Shown in pieces: positions 26,001 to 41,000 of a stretch of DNA of 64,000 nt. The notes beneath the pieces are model-generated. The model ran no database searches. It was not told the DNA's origin and saw only the letters and a program-made list of their open reading frames with translations. Within the stretch, counting starts at the first letter, position 1, and the number at the start of each line of letters is the position of its first letter. The position numbers and the translations under genes are program-made. This DNA is from Neelides folsomi (lineage: Eukaryota; Arthropoda; Collembola; Neelipleona; Neelidae): NCBI GenBank assembly GCA_034687125.1, contig JAQGBZ010000032.1, positions 186,001 to 250,000 of the forward strand, given 5' to 3'.

Positions 26001-29000
26001 TACGTAGTAATAAAATGTGAGAGAGAACCACACCATCACTCAATGGAAGTCCATGTTTTCATTTCTACTGGATCCCTCCGCTACGGCTACTCGAAAGACA
26101 AGCTCTTGACCGGCAATTAATAATTTTAGGGGAGACATTTACAATGATTATCATAAAATTATAAAGTGGATACGAGCAGAGCAGCAGGTCCACATTCCAA
26201 ACCTCCACTTGGAAATTCAAATAGAAGAAAGGACATACAAAAGATATATAAAATAATATAGGGGTTATAATGTAAGGTGGTTCAATGGTCAAGAGACACA
26301 AGACAAGTTGCTCATTCTTGTTCATGTCGACTGTCAAAAGTCTTGTGACACAAATTTAGATAAGATGTAAGCGTCGTACTGTGCTACATCCCTTCAGGAG
26401 GGAGAATAAGCTACGGAGGGCCTCAGGAGAGGTGGCCAACTCGTCATCGTCATTACCACCTGATTTGTAACCAGAAGACGGCGGTTGTCACTGCTCACCC
26501 CGGATTCAAGCCTTTTCTGGCCGCCTTTACCAACATTTGACAAAGTTTCGGTTCAGTATTAAACAAACCTTGTCTTCTCCGACGACGGAAAGACTCGCCG
26601 CCTTCAATTCATTTACATGGATTGCATGAGCTTTTTGAACTCATTACAACCCTTTCTCATCTCCGCCACATGGCTCATTTTGTGTATGGGTGGACGCAAT
26701 GCTCAACTCTCGCTGTTTATTTCCTCCGTTTGGGGTCATTTGGCAGGAGAAGATTATAAATTGGACCCCACCACCAGCGGCGCTTGTCCCCTGTCAACGA
26801 TGTCAACGGGAAAGTTTCCAGTTGGCTCTCGCCCTTTATGCTCCTCATTATACGAGAGAAGCCCACCTGAATCTCCACTTTTATAAAATTAGATAGATTG
26901 AATTGACGATGTGTTGGGGAGATAGAAGGGTGATTCTCCTGGTTCTTGGAACAAGTTGAAGGCTTGAATTGTTTTTGATAAAAATGAAGGGAGGATTTAG
27001 AATGTGACATAAGCAAGATAAGGGAGTCCCTGGAGTGCCGTCAAGGTGGGATTCTTCATAATCAGTCAGTAACGGAAGGATTTCACTTGTTTTCGGAAAG
27101 ACTGGGCTTGATGAGATGAGCGGGGTGGGTGGAGTGAAAAGACCACCTTCGCTCCATCACTGACCTCCTGACTCGACTCTCATTTCCTCCTGACAAATCC
27201 CAAATTTCGACTGCATGAGAGTTGGAAATTTGTGGTCGTTATTACATAAGTAGGGTATCGTAGATATAGGATCTTAGGATTTCCTTGCTCCCCAATGGCA
27301 AACATTATCTCCACGCACTGGAAAGCAAACACAATTATGTCTCACCGGAGGCTCCTTCCACGAGTGGGAGGAAGCAGAATCGGAGGAAGCTATGCGTCGG
27401 GATGAGGAGGAGGCAGAAAGACAAGCCAGGGCTCCACAACTACCCTTTGTTCTTAACTGACTGACTGACTTCTTGACAGGTTTTTTCGTCCCTTTCCTTT
27501 CCATTCTTTTCAATCATTCTCGTTTTCATTTCTCTTCTCCCAAAAATGCCAATGTGGGGCTCGGGAATCTCCTCACTCACTCCTGAGGTTGAGAATATTA
27601 GTTACGACAAAGTAATGTAGGGATTTGGAGCCTCTCCCTCACTCCTTCATTTGAAACAATTTGTCAAAGAGTCTAGGGTTTGAGTGACAAGCCAAGTCTC
27701 ATAACAACTCTGCTCATCTTCTCTCAGGAATTTCTTCAGCCTACGACAAACAATTTTAAAATGAGATTCCTTTCGGTGGGCCTGAACTTGCCCTTCGTAC
27801 GCCTTCTCCTTTGGTGGCATTTTAATTTTAATTGCGCGCTCACTCTCATCCCGATCAACCTGGCAGTAATGACAGCTAATTTAGAATACAATCAACTGCA
27901 ATCTCTGAATCTCGACCCAATTTAAATACAAAAATACATACAGGCTTACATAACTAATGTGTTCGCTATGAATTCCTTTAAAATGAGTCGTTAATTATTC
28001 ATAGGAATAGAAGATGGAATACTGACATCAGACATGGCACGTATCAATTTGGTTGATCCTGATACGACGAATACGAGTTCTTTCACAAGCATACTAGGTA
28101 TATACTTCAATACGTCTGATCGACATTTTAACCTTTATAAAAGTATGCAAAGAATAAGAAATACGACAAGAGCAGATATAAAAATTTAATAAAATATACG
28201 ACTATATTAGTAATACTCGTGGAGGGAACGTTGATAATTTAGATTATGAATAAAGTTTTGATAAAGTCTCATAGCGTTTCAGTTATCGGACAATTAACGT
28301 AGGAAAAGTTCGTGTCCCCAACTTTGTGAAAAAGAATGCTAAATGCTCTGACTAAAAATGGGAAATAGTTTAAATGCATGACAAACCTTCATTTTTTACC
28401 TTCTACCCATATTCCTCGACAAAGGTAAATATTTGAACTAAATGGATTTATAAATCAGAGGTAAATCTGTCCAAAGTATGATTACATTTTCTTTTCCAGG
28501 TTTTGGATTTCTTTCCTTTTTTCAAATACCTTAAAAGCACAATACTAAGAAATTTAGCAAGAATTCTCCTTTATTTCCTCTCAATTGAATTTAATAAGTT
28601 GAAAAGGTTTAAGCTTTTTTACCCAAGGAATGTCAAGAATCCTAAGCCGAAGATTAAGAGGGTCAAGTTCCACGGGCAGTAATACGCAAGAACCACAAGG
28701 CCTACTCTCGTTTTCACCAACCCGTGATGGGGGAGACCAACCTAGAAGATTGAATGTATCCGTAATATGCCATATATTATCTCTGAGGAGGTGTGCGGGG
28801 AAAGGTAGTGATTATTACTGAAGAAGAATTAACTATCGTTTTTCCGCTTGAGAAAGGGACTTGAACCCTGGCGGGTCTCGTTCCTCGGATCTGACAGGTA
28901 GGTAGGTAATATACTATATACCGACATTGTCTTTCCCAGAGCAATAAAAAGTTCGAACCACGAGAACATGAGAGAAATACATAGTGTAGAGGGATGTTTT

Positions 29001-32000
29001 TGGGTGAGTGAATACTCGGAGCCTCTCACTCTTTAACGAGAATACTCTTTTTAAGAGAGGCGGGCAGCCCTCCTCTTTTATGAGCTTTAAATTATCTTAT
29101 GTACATAGTAGGTAACTGACGATAGTGAGGAACTTTGTGGAGTGAGGTGAGTTCCCAAACCCAACTCTTCTCCGAAATTGGACACGGACGAGAAAGAGGA
29201 ATTCGAGAGACGACGACGCGATATATTCACTATGGAGGAGGGTACCGTCTCAGTCCGACATGTCCTGCATTGAAATATTTCATTTGAGGAAAAGAGAGGA
29301 GAACAAAAGAGGGTTTGAAGGGTCAAAAATAACAAAACAAAGACTAATTGTCTTTTTCGATCTCCAAGAGCCCCTGAGGCCCAAACAACTTCGGCCCTCC
29401 CAATTAAAGTGAAACAAATCATGGAGGTATTTAAGAGAACAAATATAAAAGATATGGTAATGAATGAGTGAGGGGGAAGTCGGGAAGGTGGTAGGTTCAC
29501 ATTCACATCTTATCATTGGAGGTGCGTGATCTGATCCTACTGGGCAAATACTTTCGAACCTCTCACCCTAATTCCTATGAAGGGAGGACGAAGTAAATAG
29601 TTCCACAGTGCGACTCATAAGACATTCATCCTCTAAGCCTCTTCAAATCCCTATGAGAAAAAACTCCGTGGCCGATGATTTAGAGAAGGGGCAGTGTCAG
29701 GCGGCTTTGTTATGTTAAATGCGTCGCCGTAGTATCGGATCCCGGCATGGAAAGAAAAGTGGCCTTAAAGACTCCTTTCTTCCTCCTCGACGACCTCAAA
29801 AGACCCTCTCACACTTGTCTCGAACCTCCGCAAAAGTCATCGCAGCTTGGATTCTTTTAAATGGATTCCCTTAACTGGAGGCCGCGTACGAGCAAGCCTA
29901 AACATCCAAGTAAACCACCAAGTTTTCCTTCACTTACATGCTCAACTTGCGAGTTGAGAATGTATAGACATTTGCCCGAGTGTACATCGGCTCCCGCCGA
30001 CTTCCTCGTTAACTCTGTAGAGCTGAAATCCACAGGAAGCCGACACCAGGATCCGGAGAGGCCCAACTCAAATCAGATTCCTTCTTTTAACCCAAGAGAG
30101 GCAAAAGGAACATGGATGGGCTATCTGTTCATCTAAAAGAAGTATCTCGTAGAATCAGGAGAAGGAGCTTGGATAAAGGTGTTCCCAACTGTCCCCTTGT
30201 CCGAGTGTCACCCGATTACAGTTGTGGAATGGCTGTTGAGGTCACATGGACTTCTTTGTATTTGAATCCTTCCCTCACACAACGAAAACACATATGTCTC
30301 GAAACTCTTTTACCCCCACAATGCTCCGTAGCTAAAGGAGAAAATCCATCCGTTTTAAATCCTCGACCCTATGAACGTATAAACATCATAAAAGATAATG
30401 AAGAATGAGCCATTATGAGACGACGAGGGGATCCAGATTCATATGGAAAGATGAGAGACGAATTTTTCTCGGTAGCTCCAACGCTTTTATGAAGTTAAAA
30501 AAGATCCACTTCAATGGAGACATGCTTATTAAATAAATGAAGAGAATCTCTCTTCTCTACAAACTTCACATAAGAGCCTGAAGCCATGCAGTGTCAGTAT
30601 TCTTCTGCAATATAAATAATATATGTACATATTCGAATATAAAAAAATCCCAAAGGTTGATGCAAACGACGATCTGAACATGGAAAATTGTAAGTGTTGG
30701 GCGAAGTGAAAGAGAATGTACGCGGTGTTTTCGCTCTTTTAAAAACATTCTCGTATATTCTTCATTCCATCGGTCTGATCATCGAGCTCTCAAACTTGTT
30801 GATATCAAGGGCCAAGATCAAGATCAAGTCTTGAGAAGACGAAGAAATGTTGTCAATTGACATCTCCTTTCTTTGGTTCATTGCCAATTGTCATGCGGAG
30901 CATGCAAAGCAACTTCGCTTCTCAGAATGGCAATCCACGAGAGACGAAACGTCGATAGACCCCTCACTCGCAAAGTAGCTTCTCTCTTACGGCAGACGCT
31001 GCCCTCACATACCTCTAAAACAATTGAATAGAATTGTATCTCCAGTTGTCCCTGACTCACACTGACTATCGACACGCTCGTACAAGAAATATTACATTGT
31101 TCGAATTGTTAATTGCACCTTGCAGCTTGGGAGGGTGAGGCTTCTGTGAGGAAAAGTTGTGAAAATTGCAGGAATTTCTCTCCGTCTCCCCCAACACCTC
31201 GACTCACCATTATCAAGTTTCTTCGTGAAAGGGAAATATTTCGAGTCAGGGCTTATTAACTGCGAGAGGAAGCGTATAAATTAAAGCATATTTCCAATCT
31301 CTGCAACCAATTTAACTCCAAGCTCCACTGTTTGCACTCAAATTAGTGAGTTTGGAACAGCTGAGGCGCGACCGAGACGCCCGTCATCCTCAATTCATGA
31401 GTATTTTTACCAAGCCTTAATTAGCAGTTGTGAAATGAGACGTGATTATTCTCTGGAAAGGGTTGCGCGGCACGGAGTTAACGAGTTCAACGGGTGTTAA
31501 AATGCAAACAGATCTCTTTGGCAGTTCATCTAGCCCTATCCCCCTTCGGAGGCGGAAAATGTGTGAGTGTGGGGCTGATCCGATCGGCCCGATCGGGCCC
31601 GCAAGGAGATAATAAAGAAGAAGCGACAGCAGCCAAATAAATACCCTCAACTAGACAAGATAAAGAGAATATATCCTCCCTCCAAAATCTAATTATTCCG
31701 TGAAGAGGGTGGACGTTTCTCATCACAACCCGCCCTGATGGGATCAGGACGAGGCGACGAATTTAAATTCACATTTCTAATCGCATCCAACTAATTCGGC
31801 GCCCCATGCCCCATCCACATCACAAATTTTCTATTCCAGTCCCCCGCGGAATCCGATTCTCGTAAAAGCAGATTTGAAGAAGATTACGTAAATGACTTAC
31901 TACATTGAACACTAAACTCATGTGTAATATCCCACTCTTAACTCTTGCTGGTGGCCAAAATGATATCTACTCCCCCTTTTCATCCCATTGTGTGGGCATT
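20001..32000. other. About 12 kb noncoding stretch
   Basis: No supportable gene. Short open frames on both strands (the longest is 139 codons on the minus strand at 29087-29506) have no recognisable domain and look like by-products of stop-poor GAG/CTC-rich DNA. A GC-rich 14-bp palindrome (GGCCCGATCGGGCC) lies at 31586-31599. No transposon ends, tRNA or rRNA were recognised. Confidence 0.5.
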
Positions 32001-35000
32001 AAAGACCCCCTTTCTTATTGCCAATTTTCCTAAGAGGTCTATTCACCCCTCTTAATAATAAAAATAATATGATGTCTCGGAAATGACATTCTTCTTATCC
32101 AAACAATCCATCTATAACTGAAAATAAGTATTATTATTCGATATTCCTATAAAACAAAATGAACCCATTTATTGCTCGGGTTCGTCACTTTAATTCCCTT
32201 CCTTTAATAACTCAATGGTTCAATTATGGAAATTAAGTACTTTTTCGTCGCTAGACCTTATAACCCCAATAACACGCGTGTCTTATTATAATGCAGTTAA
32301 AGGTCAATTATGACCATCCTTTAGATCCCCCTTTTGATCTGAATCTCATTGAGAAATTGTCTCTTCAAATATATGAGGGACCAGAAACCAAGCTTGCATG
32401 GAAAAAGACAATAAGTATTACCGTATGCATGCACGTTTTTTGACAATTCTCGGAGTAATGACTTCCTATTGATACTTGCTTAATTCCAAACTTGCCGACT
32501 GCCCCACGAACTCCTGCCATTCAATGCTCATCCCTGCATAATTTAATTTGAAACGGGAGGGTGAAGGAGTACTAAACGAAACTACATATTACTTATCCTA
32601 ATTCAAAAAGAGTTATTAAAGAGACCATTAATAGAGGGCTCATAGAGAGAGAATTTGTCATCCCCGAGGCTCTAAAGAAACCTTCCATTGAACTTGAAAG
32701 TGGAGAAGGGGCCTGGCTGGGAAATAAATAAAATCTGGCTCCAGAGTCCATCTCGCTCATTGGACTCACACGGGTGCGAAGACAAATGGCTCAACTTCGG
32801 CCCTTGTGTATGTATTCCATTTGATTCGGAAATTATGGCGTGGTAAAAGGGGAGAGGAAGGGCAGCCTGTTCCTCCAGGATGTAGGAAACAAGAGGAGAG
32901 GAACAAAAGGACGAGGGTGTGTAGGAAATAGGACATTTAATCCAATCCCCATTTGTCGGCGTTGAGAGGAAATGTGCGGAAGATGCAAATAAGTGTTCCA
33001 TCGAGGGGGAGAAGAAATAAATAAATAAAAATGATGATGAAATGGAAGTGAAAACAACTTTAGGGCTCGTGAGTTGTGCGAAGGTCCTCACTTGAACGGA
33101 TGGATTTGAAGGGAAGTGGTGAGCCCTCATCATCATCTGGAAGAGAGGGAATCTTCCTTGATCGAGGGTTCTCTCATCTCATCTCATGGAGATCTCTAAT
33201 GCCTGGAGGAGTTTCCCTCTTCCATCTCACCCACAGCTACCTTGTTAGCGTCTGGGGAAAATTGCTCGCTTCTAATTTTTGACTCCATTCGTGGTATACT
33301 GAAAAGGATATGCCTCCAATGTTGGGATGATGGCGAGGATGAAGATGGAATGGAAGATGGTTCGGGTACCTGAAGGTACTTACTTGCATCATTCCAAGAG
33401 TCCGGAGTGAAGAACCCCCTTCTCCTGCCGCCATCCCCGTATATGCAACGAGTAAAAAACGTAATGGGCGTTGAGGGCTACAGTCTGCGGCGAAAGTATG
33501 GTATCTCCCTCTAAGCCCCGGCTTCAGCTGATGGCCCCACAGAGATCTCATCTCTCCACAAGAGGATTGAAGCATATAGGGGAAATGAAGAATCTCCATT
33601 TACTCTCATATACCCACTCCAACCAGTGAACGACTCAGGAGTGGAGGAGATGCATAGGGGTTGAATGCACGAGAACCAGCTTTGCCGCTCGCTATAACCA
33701 ACTCGGTCGTAGAGCCACGGAGTCAGTCTCAGGTGTTGTTCGCAGTTGGACGGAACCCATTCCCCTCGTTTGCCCACAAATACCAGTCCTTTTTAAAGGG
33801 AGTTTTAGGTAAAGGATAGAGGAGACAAATTATCTGAACTTTTTTAACTAATAATTCCTCTATCTCTATTGCCTTGTAAGTGAAAACTCATTATACCCTT
33901 AAAAAGAAACAAAGTGTCAAAATTGTCACTTCTCCAACCAAATTAACTCCTTTTTCAAGGAACATAAAGATACCAAGCCAGACAGACAACAACCTACCAA
34001 ATTACTATACAAAACTTGCTTTTCATCTTCAATCAAGACAGTCGTCGGAAGCTGAAACCCAAAGCCCACGATATTTATCCCTCATTTGCCCAGACGATTT
34101 GAGTTCAATTTAAAGGAAATTCCTCCGTTTCATTTGTTGATACAACTCAGCTCTTTCCCCCCTCATAAGTATAAAAGTTGAAAAATAGGAGACAAGTGAC
34201 TGTGTGAAAGGAATTAAGCGAAAACGAAAACTTGAGCCTTGTTCTCTTCTCGTGTCAGGTGTGAGAGTGCATGTGTAATCGTCTGCAGAACCTTCTTGCC
34301 CTCTTCCTCGAGAGGAAAATGTGAGAACGAAGAAATAAAAAAAAGTAAGTATAAAGCGAGCTTGAACTTCAACAACTGACTCATTCGTTTATAAGACGAC
34401 GGGATTAGAAGGTCGGAGAAACAATTGGGCTGGAAATTTAGAAGAGAACACGTAGGGGTTTTGAAAGGAGAGAAGTTTGTAGAAATTCCTTCCAGCCTTA
34501 TTCCCATCGCATGCGAGTCGAGTGTCGTCGTCGAAGCTGTCTTGTGTGAGAGAGGAATTGAGTAGTTGGAGAAGGAGAGCGCATTGACAGCACATGTGAA
34601 GGCCCACTAGTCTACCTTGATGTTCCAGCTCCAGTGATGATTATACGTGATATCTAACGAGGTGAAGATTTATACATGATGAGCAACCTTTTCTTGCATA
34701 AAGTAATCGGGCTAACCCGCAGCTCCACACCTTACAACTTATTATTCTCATTCCTTCTCGCCGACGCTACCCTTGGGTTCCAAGAGTTATATTTGAGGAA
34801 CTCCCGGTTTCTCCTACCTAACACTTCATCTTCCCCAATCCTACCTATTTAAACCTTCTATCCCTCCATACCAAGTTTGAAATTCATAGTGTATAAGCTA
34901 GAGTCTCGCCTAATCATAATCGTAATCATAGGTAGGAAGACATGAGGTGAAACATGGAATGTTTCAAACTGTCCAGCACGAAATAAGCAGTAAATTCACT

Positions 35001-38000
35001 TTTCGTACCTCACCCCTTAGAAAAGTTTCATCCAGACAATTTAAAAAATTTCTCGTGAGAAATTAAAGGCTCCTCATAAGGCACCAATTTGAGTCTTCGA
35101 GTGAGCAATACCTTCATTGTTAATTTATAAATGTGTACTCTCATCTATAAAAATGATGAGGGAGAAAGAGAAAAAGTGAAACAAAGTATTAACCTCGAGG
35201 AGGAGGATTAGGAGGAACCATTAACCTTTATTTCCTCACTTTTATTCTCTTACAGTTTACTTTGCTCCCACTCTCATTCTCCTATCTAATACTCTTGTGG
35301 ATTCAACTTTTTACCCCATCAATCTGAATTTTCGACTTCCAAGCATAACATGAAGGATTGAAGCACTTCTTTCCGATTTGCCTCACTCTGTCTCATCCAT
35401 GAAAAAGAGAACGGCGGAGGTTTTTGACTCTTACACACGAGAGAAGTAAACAGCCATTCTGCCCATAATCCATTTTATCACTTCCTCACGAACGAGATTC
35501 CAATTACATAAACTTCTTTCGTCCTTATTCTCAAATTCCTCTCAAAATATTAACCAATTCCAAAATGGGTTCGTAAATGTCGAGGGCATTAAGACGTTTG
35601 TTTAAGGTAAAAATGACACATGAAGTTTATGCGAGGAATTCGAGGTTGAAAAGGGAAAATTGCAAGTTAATTACATATACAGATAGTGAACATACACACA
35701 TGCTTTCCTCAACTATCACACATCCTGACCAAAGTGCTAAATCACTCACTCTTCCTTTCCCGTCTCACTCCAATGATCTCTTGTTCTCTTTGCTACCGAT
35801 TATTTCGTCTCTCGTTTCCTCTAACTTCCTTTATAAATCCCATAAATCCCCCCTCCAAAATCCCATGCGTGGCAAATTGGAGAGAAGACTCAAATGTCTT
35901 AATTATCCTCAACCCTCGCATTTCTTACTCTTGACCGTCAAACTTCATTTCACATTATTATGGAGTTCTCATGAGAAATCACGAAGGGAAAAATGACAAA
36001 CGAGACTCAATAATTAGCTATTCAAATGCTGAGGCCTCGACTTGGCGTTAAACACATTAAAATCGTATTTGAAATGCCATTAGTGAAATTTGCAATTTGT
36101 TCACACATGCTTACTTGTAAGTATTGGTTGGAAAGTGGGAGATTGAAATGAATTGGAAATATTAACGTTGAAAATTGTTCATGGTACCATATGGACGCAT
36201 TCCTCCTTTCTGGGTCGCATGGATGAAAAGTCGCGAAGAAGTCATATGTGGCCCGCGTCAATAAGGAAATTGAGGAGGAATGGCAGGAGAATGGAATGGA
36301 GCTCGAATGAAATGAGATACTTTATTTATTGCCTCTCCTCATCTCTTCCAAGATTCTCCGTTGAAGGGGAACAATGGAGCCTTTAGCTAGCCAGCCCGTT
36401 GTTTATTATTATTGGCTCTATGTATGCTTAATTTGAGTAAGCACACTTAAACCCACATTAGCTTCGCCTATAAACTATGAGAGTGATGAGATTCCTCATG
36501 AAACCAATATTCCCCAGCATAACTTACGGACACTTCTCGTGTGGATGGAAAATGAAAACCTCATCTTTCACCTAGAAAACATTTGTAATGGAAGCAGCGA
36601 GAACTTCATGTAATATTTATGAAGATTTGTGCGTTCGTAACATCATTCACATATTGGGACTATTCCTTCCAATGGGCCATTTCTCTTAAATTAGTGAGAA
36701 AAGGAGTCGGCTCTTCTCCCATTAGTATAATATGAGATGGATGGCTAGATGTTAGAACGACACATCCTCGTTTAACACTATTAGAGTCTCACGAACCACG
36801 GTGGACAGAGATCGAATCCTTAGGGTTCTCTCCCGTCAGCTCAACGGATCCGGCTCAAACACATAAAACTTTTTTACCTCTATCTCATGTATATATAAAT
36901 TGTAAATGTTAAGTGATGAATCTCGAATATAAGCATGTGGCTACCTTCATCTATCAACGGACCACGTTGAAGATACATATTATCTCTTTTAAAATGTCCT
37001 ATAGGAAATGCCATGGGTTCAAATGGATTGTGAGTGGCGGTATATCTAATGGTATTGAAGTCCAATTTGAAGATAGGACAAGATGAAGGGAGATGTCCAT
37101 GAAAGATGTATAGGTAAATGAATAGAGAAATGGATAACACAAAAGAGTCTTTCCTCTTGTATTATCCAGAGTAGTAACACGTCGAAGAATGCAAGTATAG
37201 AAAGGTCTCCTCCTTTTTATATCTCTTCTGCTAATGTAGACTCGTAATGAATTGTGGCTCGTTGATTCAATTGAATCGAAGGCTCCTTCTCACTCCTTCA
37301 AAAAAGAAAGGGCTGGGAGAGAATGAGATTGAGGAGCTTCTCCACACTACCGCCCAATTACACGTCCTATAGTAGTGGTGAGACTTGGAGAACGACATTC
37401 CTCAATCCTTTTGTGTCTCTCTATTTAAACTAATATTAGGTTAGCTCATTCTCTATTTGCTCAAGGGGTTCAAATAGGGAGAAGAAAGTGACCGAGTCTT
37501 CCAAGGCTCTAGAAACCCTCCCCTATCATACCAACAACAAATTGATCTTCTCCTTGTTTGTTTAACAAAAAGAGTTCGAACTCTACGAATTGCTATACTT
37601 ATCCCTTTCATCTCCCCAACTCCCTTCAGATCCAAAGACAATTTCAAATGATTGTTGACTCTCACAACATTTGTTGACATATATTTATCCGAAAGATAAA
37701 TTCCTGGTTGAAGATGATTGAAATAAAGAAGAGGATTCACCTCCATTGCTCCCAGAGAGCTTCTTGAATATTAAAAACATCCAATAAAGCTAAGATATAT
37801 TGAGGAAGAAGGGTCGGAAAAACTCGTCTATGAAGTATCGTAAAATTCCCTATCAAGATAAAAGTTAATAATGGGATGGAGAGTAATAAAGCACTTAGAA
37901 CATTCAAAGTTGCTCTTGTGCATTACGTCAGGGGCTCATCATTAGTATGTTCGCCGGGGAGAAACGATGTGAATAACAGAGAGGAGCGAAATCAGTTTGT

Positions 38001-41000
38001 TTGTCTTTAATGCAAGTGGGAATTTGCACATTATTGTATATGTCTACAATGTTCCTCTGCACCCGTATGATGTAGTGGATGGGGACGATGGAGCTCATTC
38101 TGGCTCAGACCCCATGGGATGAAGAATCCCAAGCTTGGGGCTCCTTTTAATTTTCAATTACACGTAAGAGGGTCAAGTATTAAGTCACATCTCCTTTATT
38201 GCCCATCCTCGCGAGTGGGAATAATCCACTTACGAGTGCAACTATCGCTTCCTAACCCACAATCGTAGCTCAACCGCCCAATTACATATTAAACGTCTCC
38301 TTCCAGCACAAACCTCCCCAAGCCTGGATCTCGGCAATAAGCTCATTTACTTACCACCAGTGTACGCTTCTCCCTCAGATCTCCTGCTGAATAGGAGTCT
38401 GCTGTAAATTCAATTGCAGGCCAAACTCGTCCTATGAGTGCGAGAAACAACAAGTCAGTTCAAAAAGTCTCTTATGGACTAAACTTTCCTCATTCATGCC
38501 CCATTGTTTCTTGGGAATTAATAACATTAGTTTCCCTCAACATTCACTATACCGTCCCCACTTCCCAAATTGCCTATCAAATCCACAATAAAATATTTCA
38601 AAAATAACGGCCATACCAGAGGGCTGGGAAATCTTAATAAAATTACGTTAAATTATCATTTTGACGCCAGAGGAATACCATTCAATTACGTAAAGCGTTA
38701 GAACAATGAGCCCTACAGCGTTTATTATAATGAATTTTAATGAAAATTAGCAATTTGAAATAAACTACGCTTGAAAACTTCATTAGTTCTATCAAGAGTC
38801 GATTTTAAAGGCTCGGAGGCAAAAGTGCAATTTGCAAATATCGAAAACTGTGAACAATGAGTCATAAGTCCAATCCGAGATTTCCATCTTTCCTTTCTCA
38901 ATTTAAAAATTAGGAATTAAATTCCTCTTAGTCCCTCATTCAACCTTTTAACCTCTACTCCCAAAGGAACGGAGATTCAGGTCAGTTAAATCAAATGGAA
39001 TAGAGTGGATGGTAGGAGGGCTGTTGTCATCATGATGTATGAAATCTTCTCTCACATTCCTCCCATCATCATCATTGAAAGGAGAATTTAAGAAGAGCTT
39101 ATGGACCCATTAGATTACCTTCAGACCAAGCATTTGATCTTCAATTGAGTGTAAATGTGGACAGCGTGAATCTTCAAGCCCTCCAGTCCATATAAGTCGT
39201 CGCAGAAGCCCCTGAGCATATAAAATATCATTACTCATTACGACTTATTCCATTTCACTCCCGTCTCACCGGTCCTCCACCGGACAGAGACACTTTGCAT
39301 GTACATATAAGATCTCATAAACATTAAGTTTGGTCTAATAAGATAACCTCTTTAAAATTGTTGCCAGGAAGAGGTCGGAGAAGAGTTGAAGGGAAGGTAT
39401 AACTATGGAGAAAAATGATCCTCATTCATCATTAGGACTCCAAAGGAAAGAAATGAATATCTTCATGTAGATAGGAAATGCATATGGAATGAGATCTCAA
39501 ATATTCTTGCAGATATTTGTGCTTCAACAACTCTCAGTCAGTCCTAACTGTTCTCTTCGCCTCTTCCCTCACGAGGATTCAGGTCAGACGAGTCAGGTTC
39601 ATATTTTACAACCTTTCGCGTCTCATATGCAGATGTAGTATGTACTTAGCTTTGGTCTATGCATAATACCAAATCACACTCTCTTCCTTGCAAATCCTTA
39701 AACACATCTTCATTCTCATCCTCAGATGTTATTTGGCCCATTTCATTAAACTTTTCATCAAATTTGTTCATTGAATCGTAGGACATTTCGCCCGCTATTC
39801 CTTCAACTTATTATATTTTCCTTAATAAGGAAAGAATGCGAGGGTCCATATCTTAAAAATGCAAGGTGATACACACATCTTTGTATCACCTCATTAGCCC
39901 AACTTGTTCCGTATGTTCTGGCTATTTATAATCCTTCTCCTCGAGTCAACAAGTCACTCATAGTATTAAAATGAAAAGAAAGAATTGGAACAATTCAACA
40001 ATTCAAATAAGTCCATTGGATCACAGGTAGGAGAAATGAATAATGAAGCACGTATGTAATCTAATTACCAACTCAAAACCCATTGATTAAACTTTTGAAA
40101 AAAATTTAATTTAAAAATCAAATTAATTGAGAAAATAAATTCTAGGCTTTTCTCATTTAATCTCCTCTGTCAGTATGACAGGAGTTAAGGAAAGAAATGG
40201 CAAATTGGACTAAGGATGCTAGGTCAGAAGTTGAAGGGAATTTTTTGAAGCATCAACACGTAAAAAACAGATTTTCCAAATAAGGGCCAGAAGTCTGAAT
40301 GAATCTGACACAGAAAATTTGGTTCTCATCCTTATTATTTTCATTCCATTGAGACTCATTCCATATGTTCTCTACATCTTTCGAACCTCTCAAAACCATA
40401 TTTCCCAAGTTACTCTTGAACCCTAAACACTTGAGTTATAACGAGAAAAGAACCACACCCACCCATCTTATCTCGCTTCTCTTTCATGATTCCTTCTCCG
40501 GAAGAAGAGCACAATGGCCAATGATCTCTTTGAACGTTCTTTTCAATTCAAATCCAATTAAATTATTCCACTTCTCAAAACCCATGCTAATCCATTTTGA
40601 AAGGTTATGCATATGAAATTGTATACCTCAAATTGAAACGAGTTCTCCGCCTCGTTAAATACCTATCAAATGTTTTAAATAAATATTTGGCACATAAGGA
40701 CATGGCGCAAACATTTGAAAGCTAATAAAAATTTATATAGTAATTGTTTACATTTAACTGTAATTTTTCTATTTGCCCATTTCATATAAAGAGACACCGA
40801 ATGACATTTAACTTATTTATCTAACTCTCAACAGTCCTCATTAGTCATTAAGAGAAACAGAATGAGGATATTAGTGGCAGTAGCGAACTACAAAGGCCCA
40901 TGGAAAACTACTTAATATCTGTCGGCGGCAACCTAGTTCAATCTAAGCGATGAGCTCCACAATGCCCGAGATGAAGATGAGATGGGAAAATAATTTGAGT

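Noticed and set aside
28849-28920. tRNA-like T-arm (GGTTCAAGTCCC) on the minus strand
   Set aside because: The T stem is only partly paired, and no matching acceptor, D-arm or anticodon arm could be placed at tRNA spacing.
29087-29506. 139-codon open frame on the minus strand
   Set aside because: No motif, overlapped by another frame, and no splice or promoter context. The sequence reads as translated low-complexity pyrimidine-rich DNA.
32672-33136. 154-codon open frame on the minus strand
   Set aside because: It has no recognisable domain, overlaps another minus-strand frame and has a low-complexity Ser/Pro/Phe bias. It is likely a by-product of TCC/CTC-rich DNA.
35577-35996. 139-codon open frame on the plus strand
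   Set aside because: No family resemblance, and a second overlapping frame is equally open. Judged chance.
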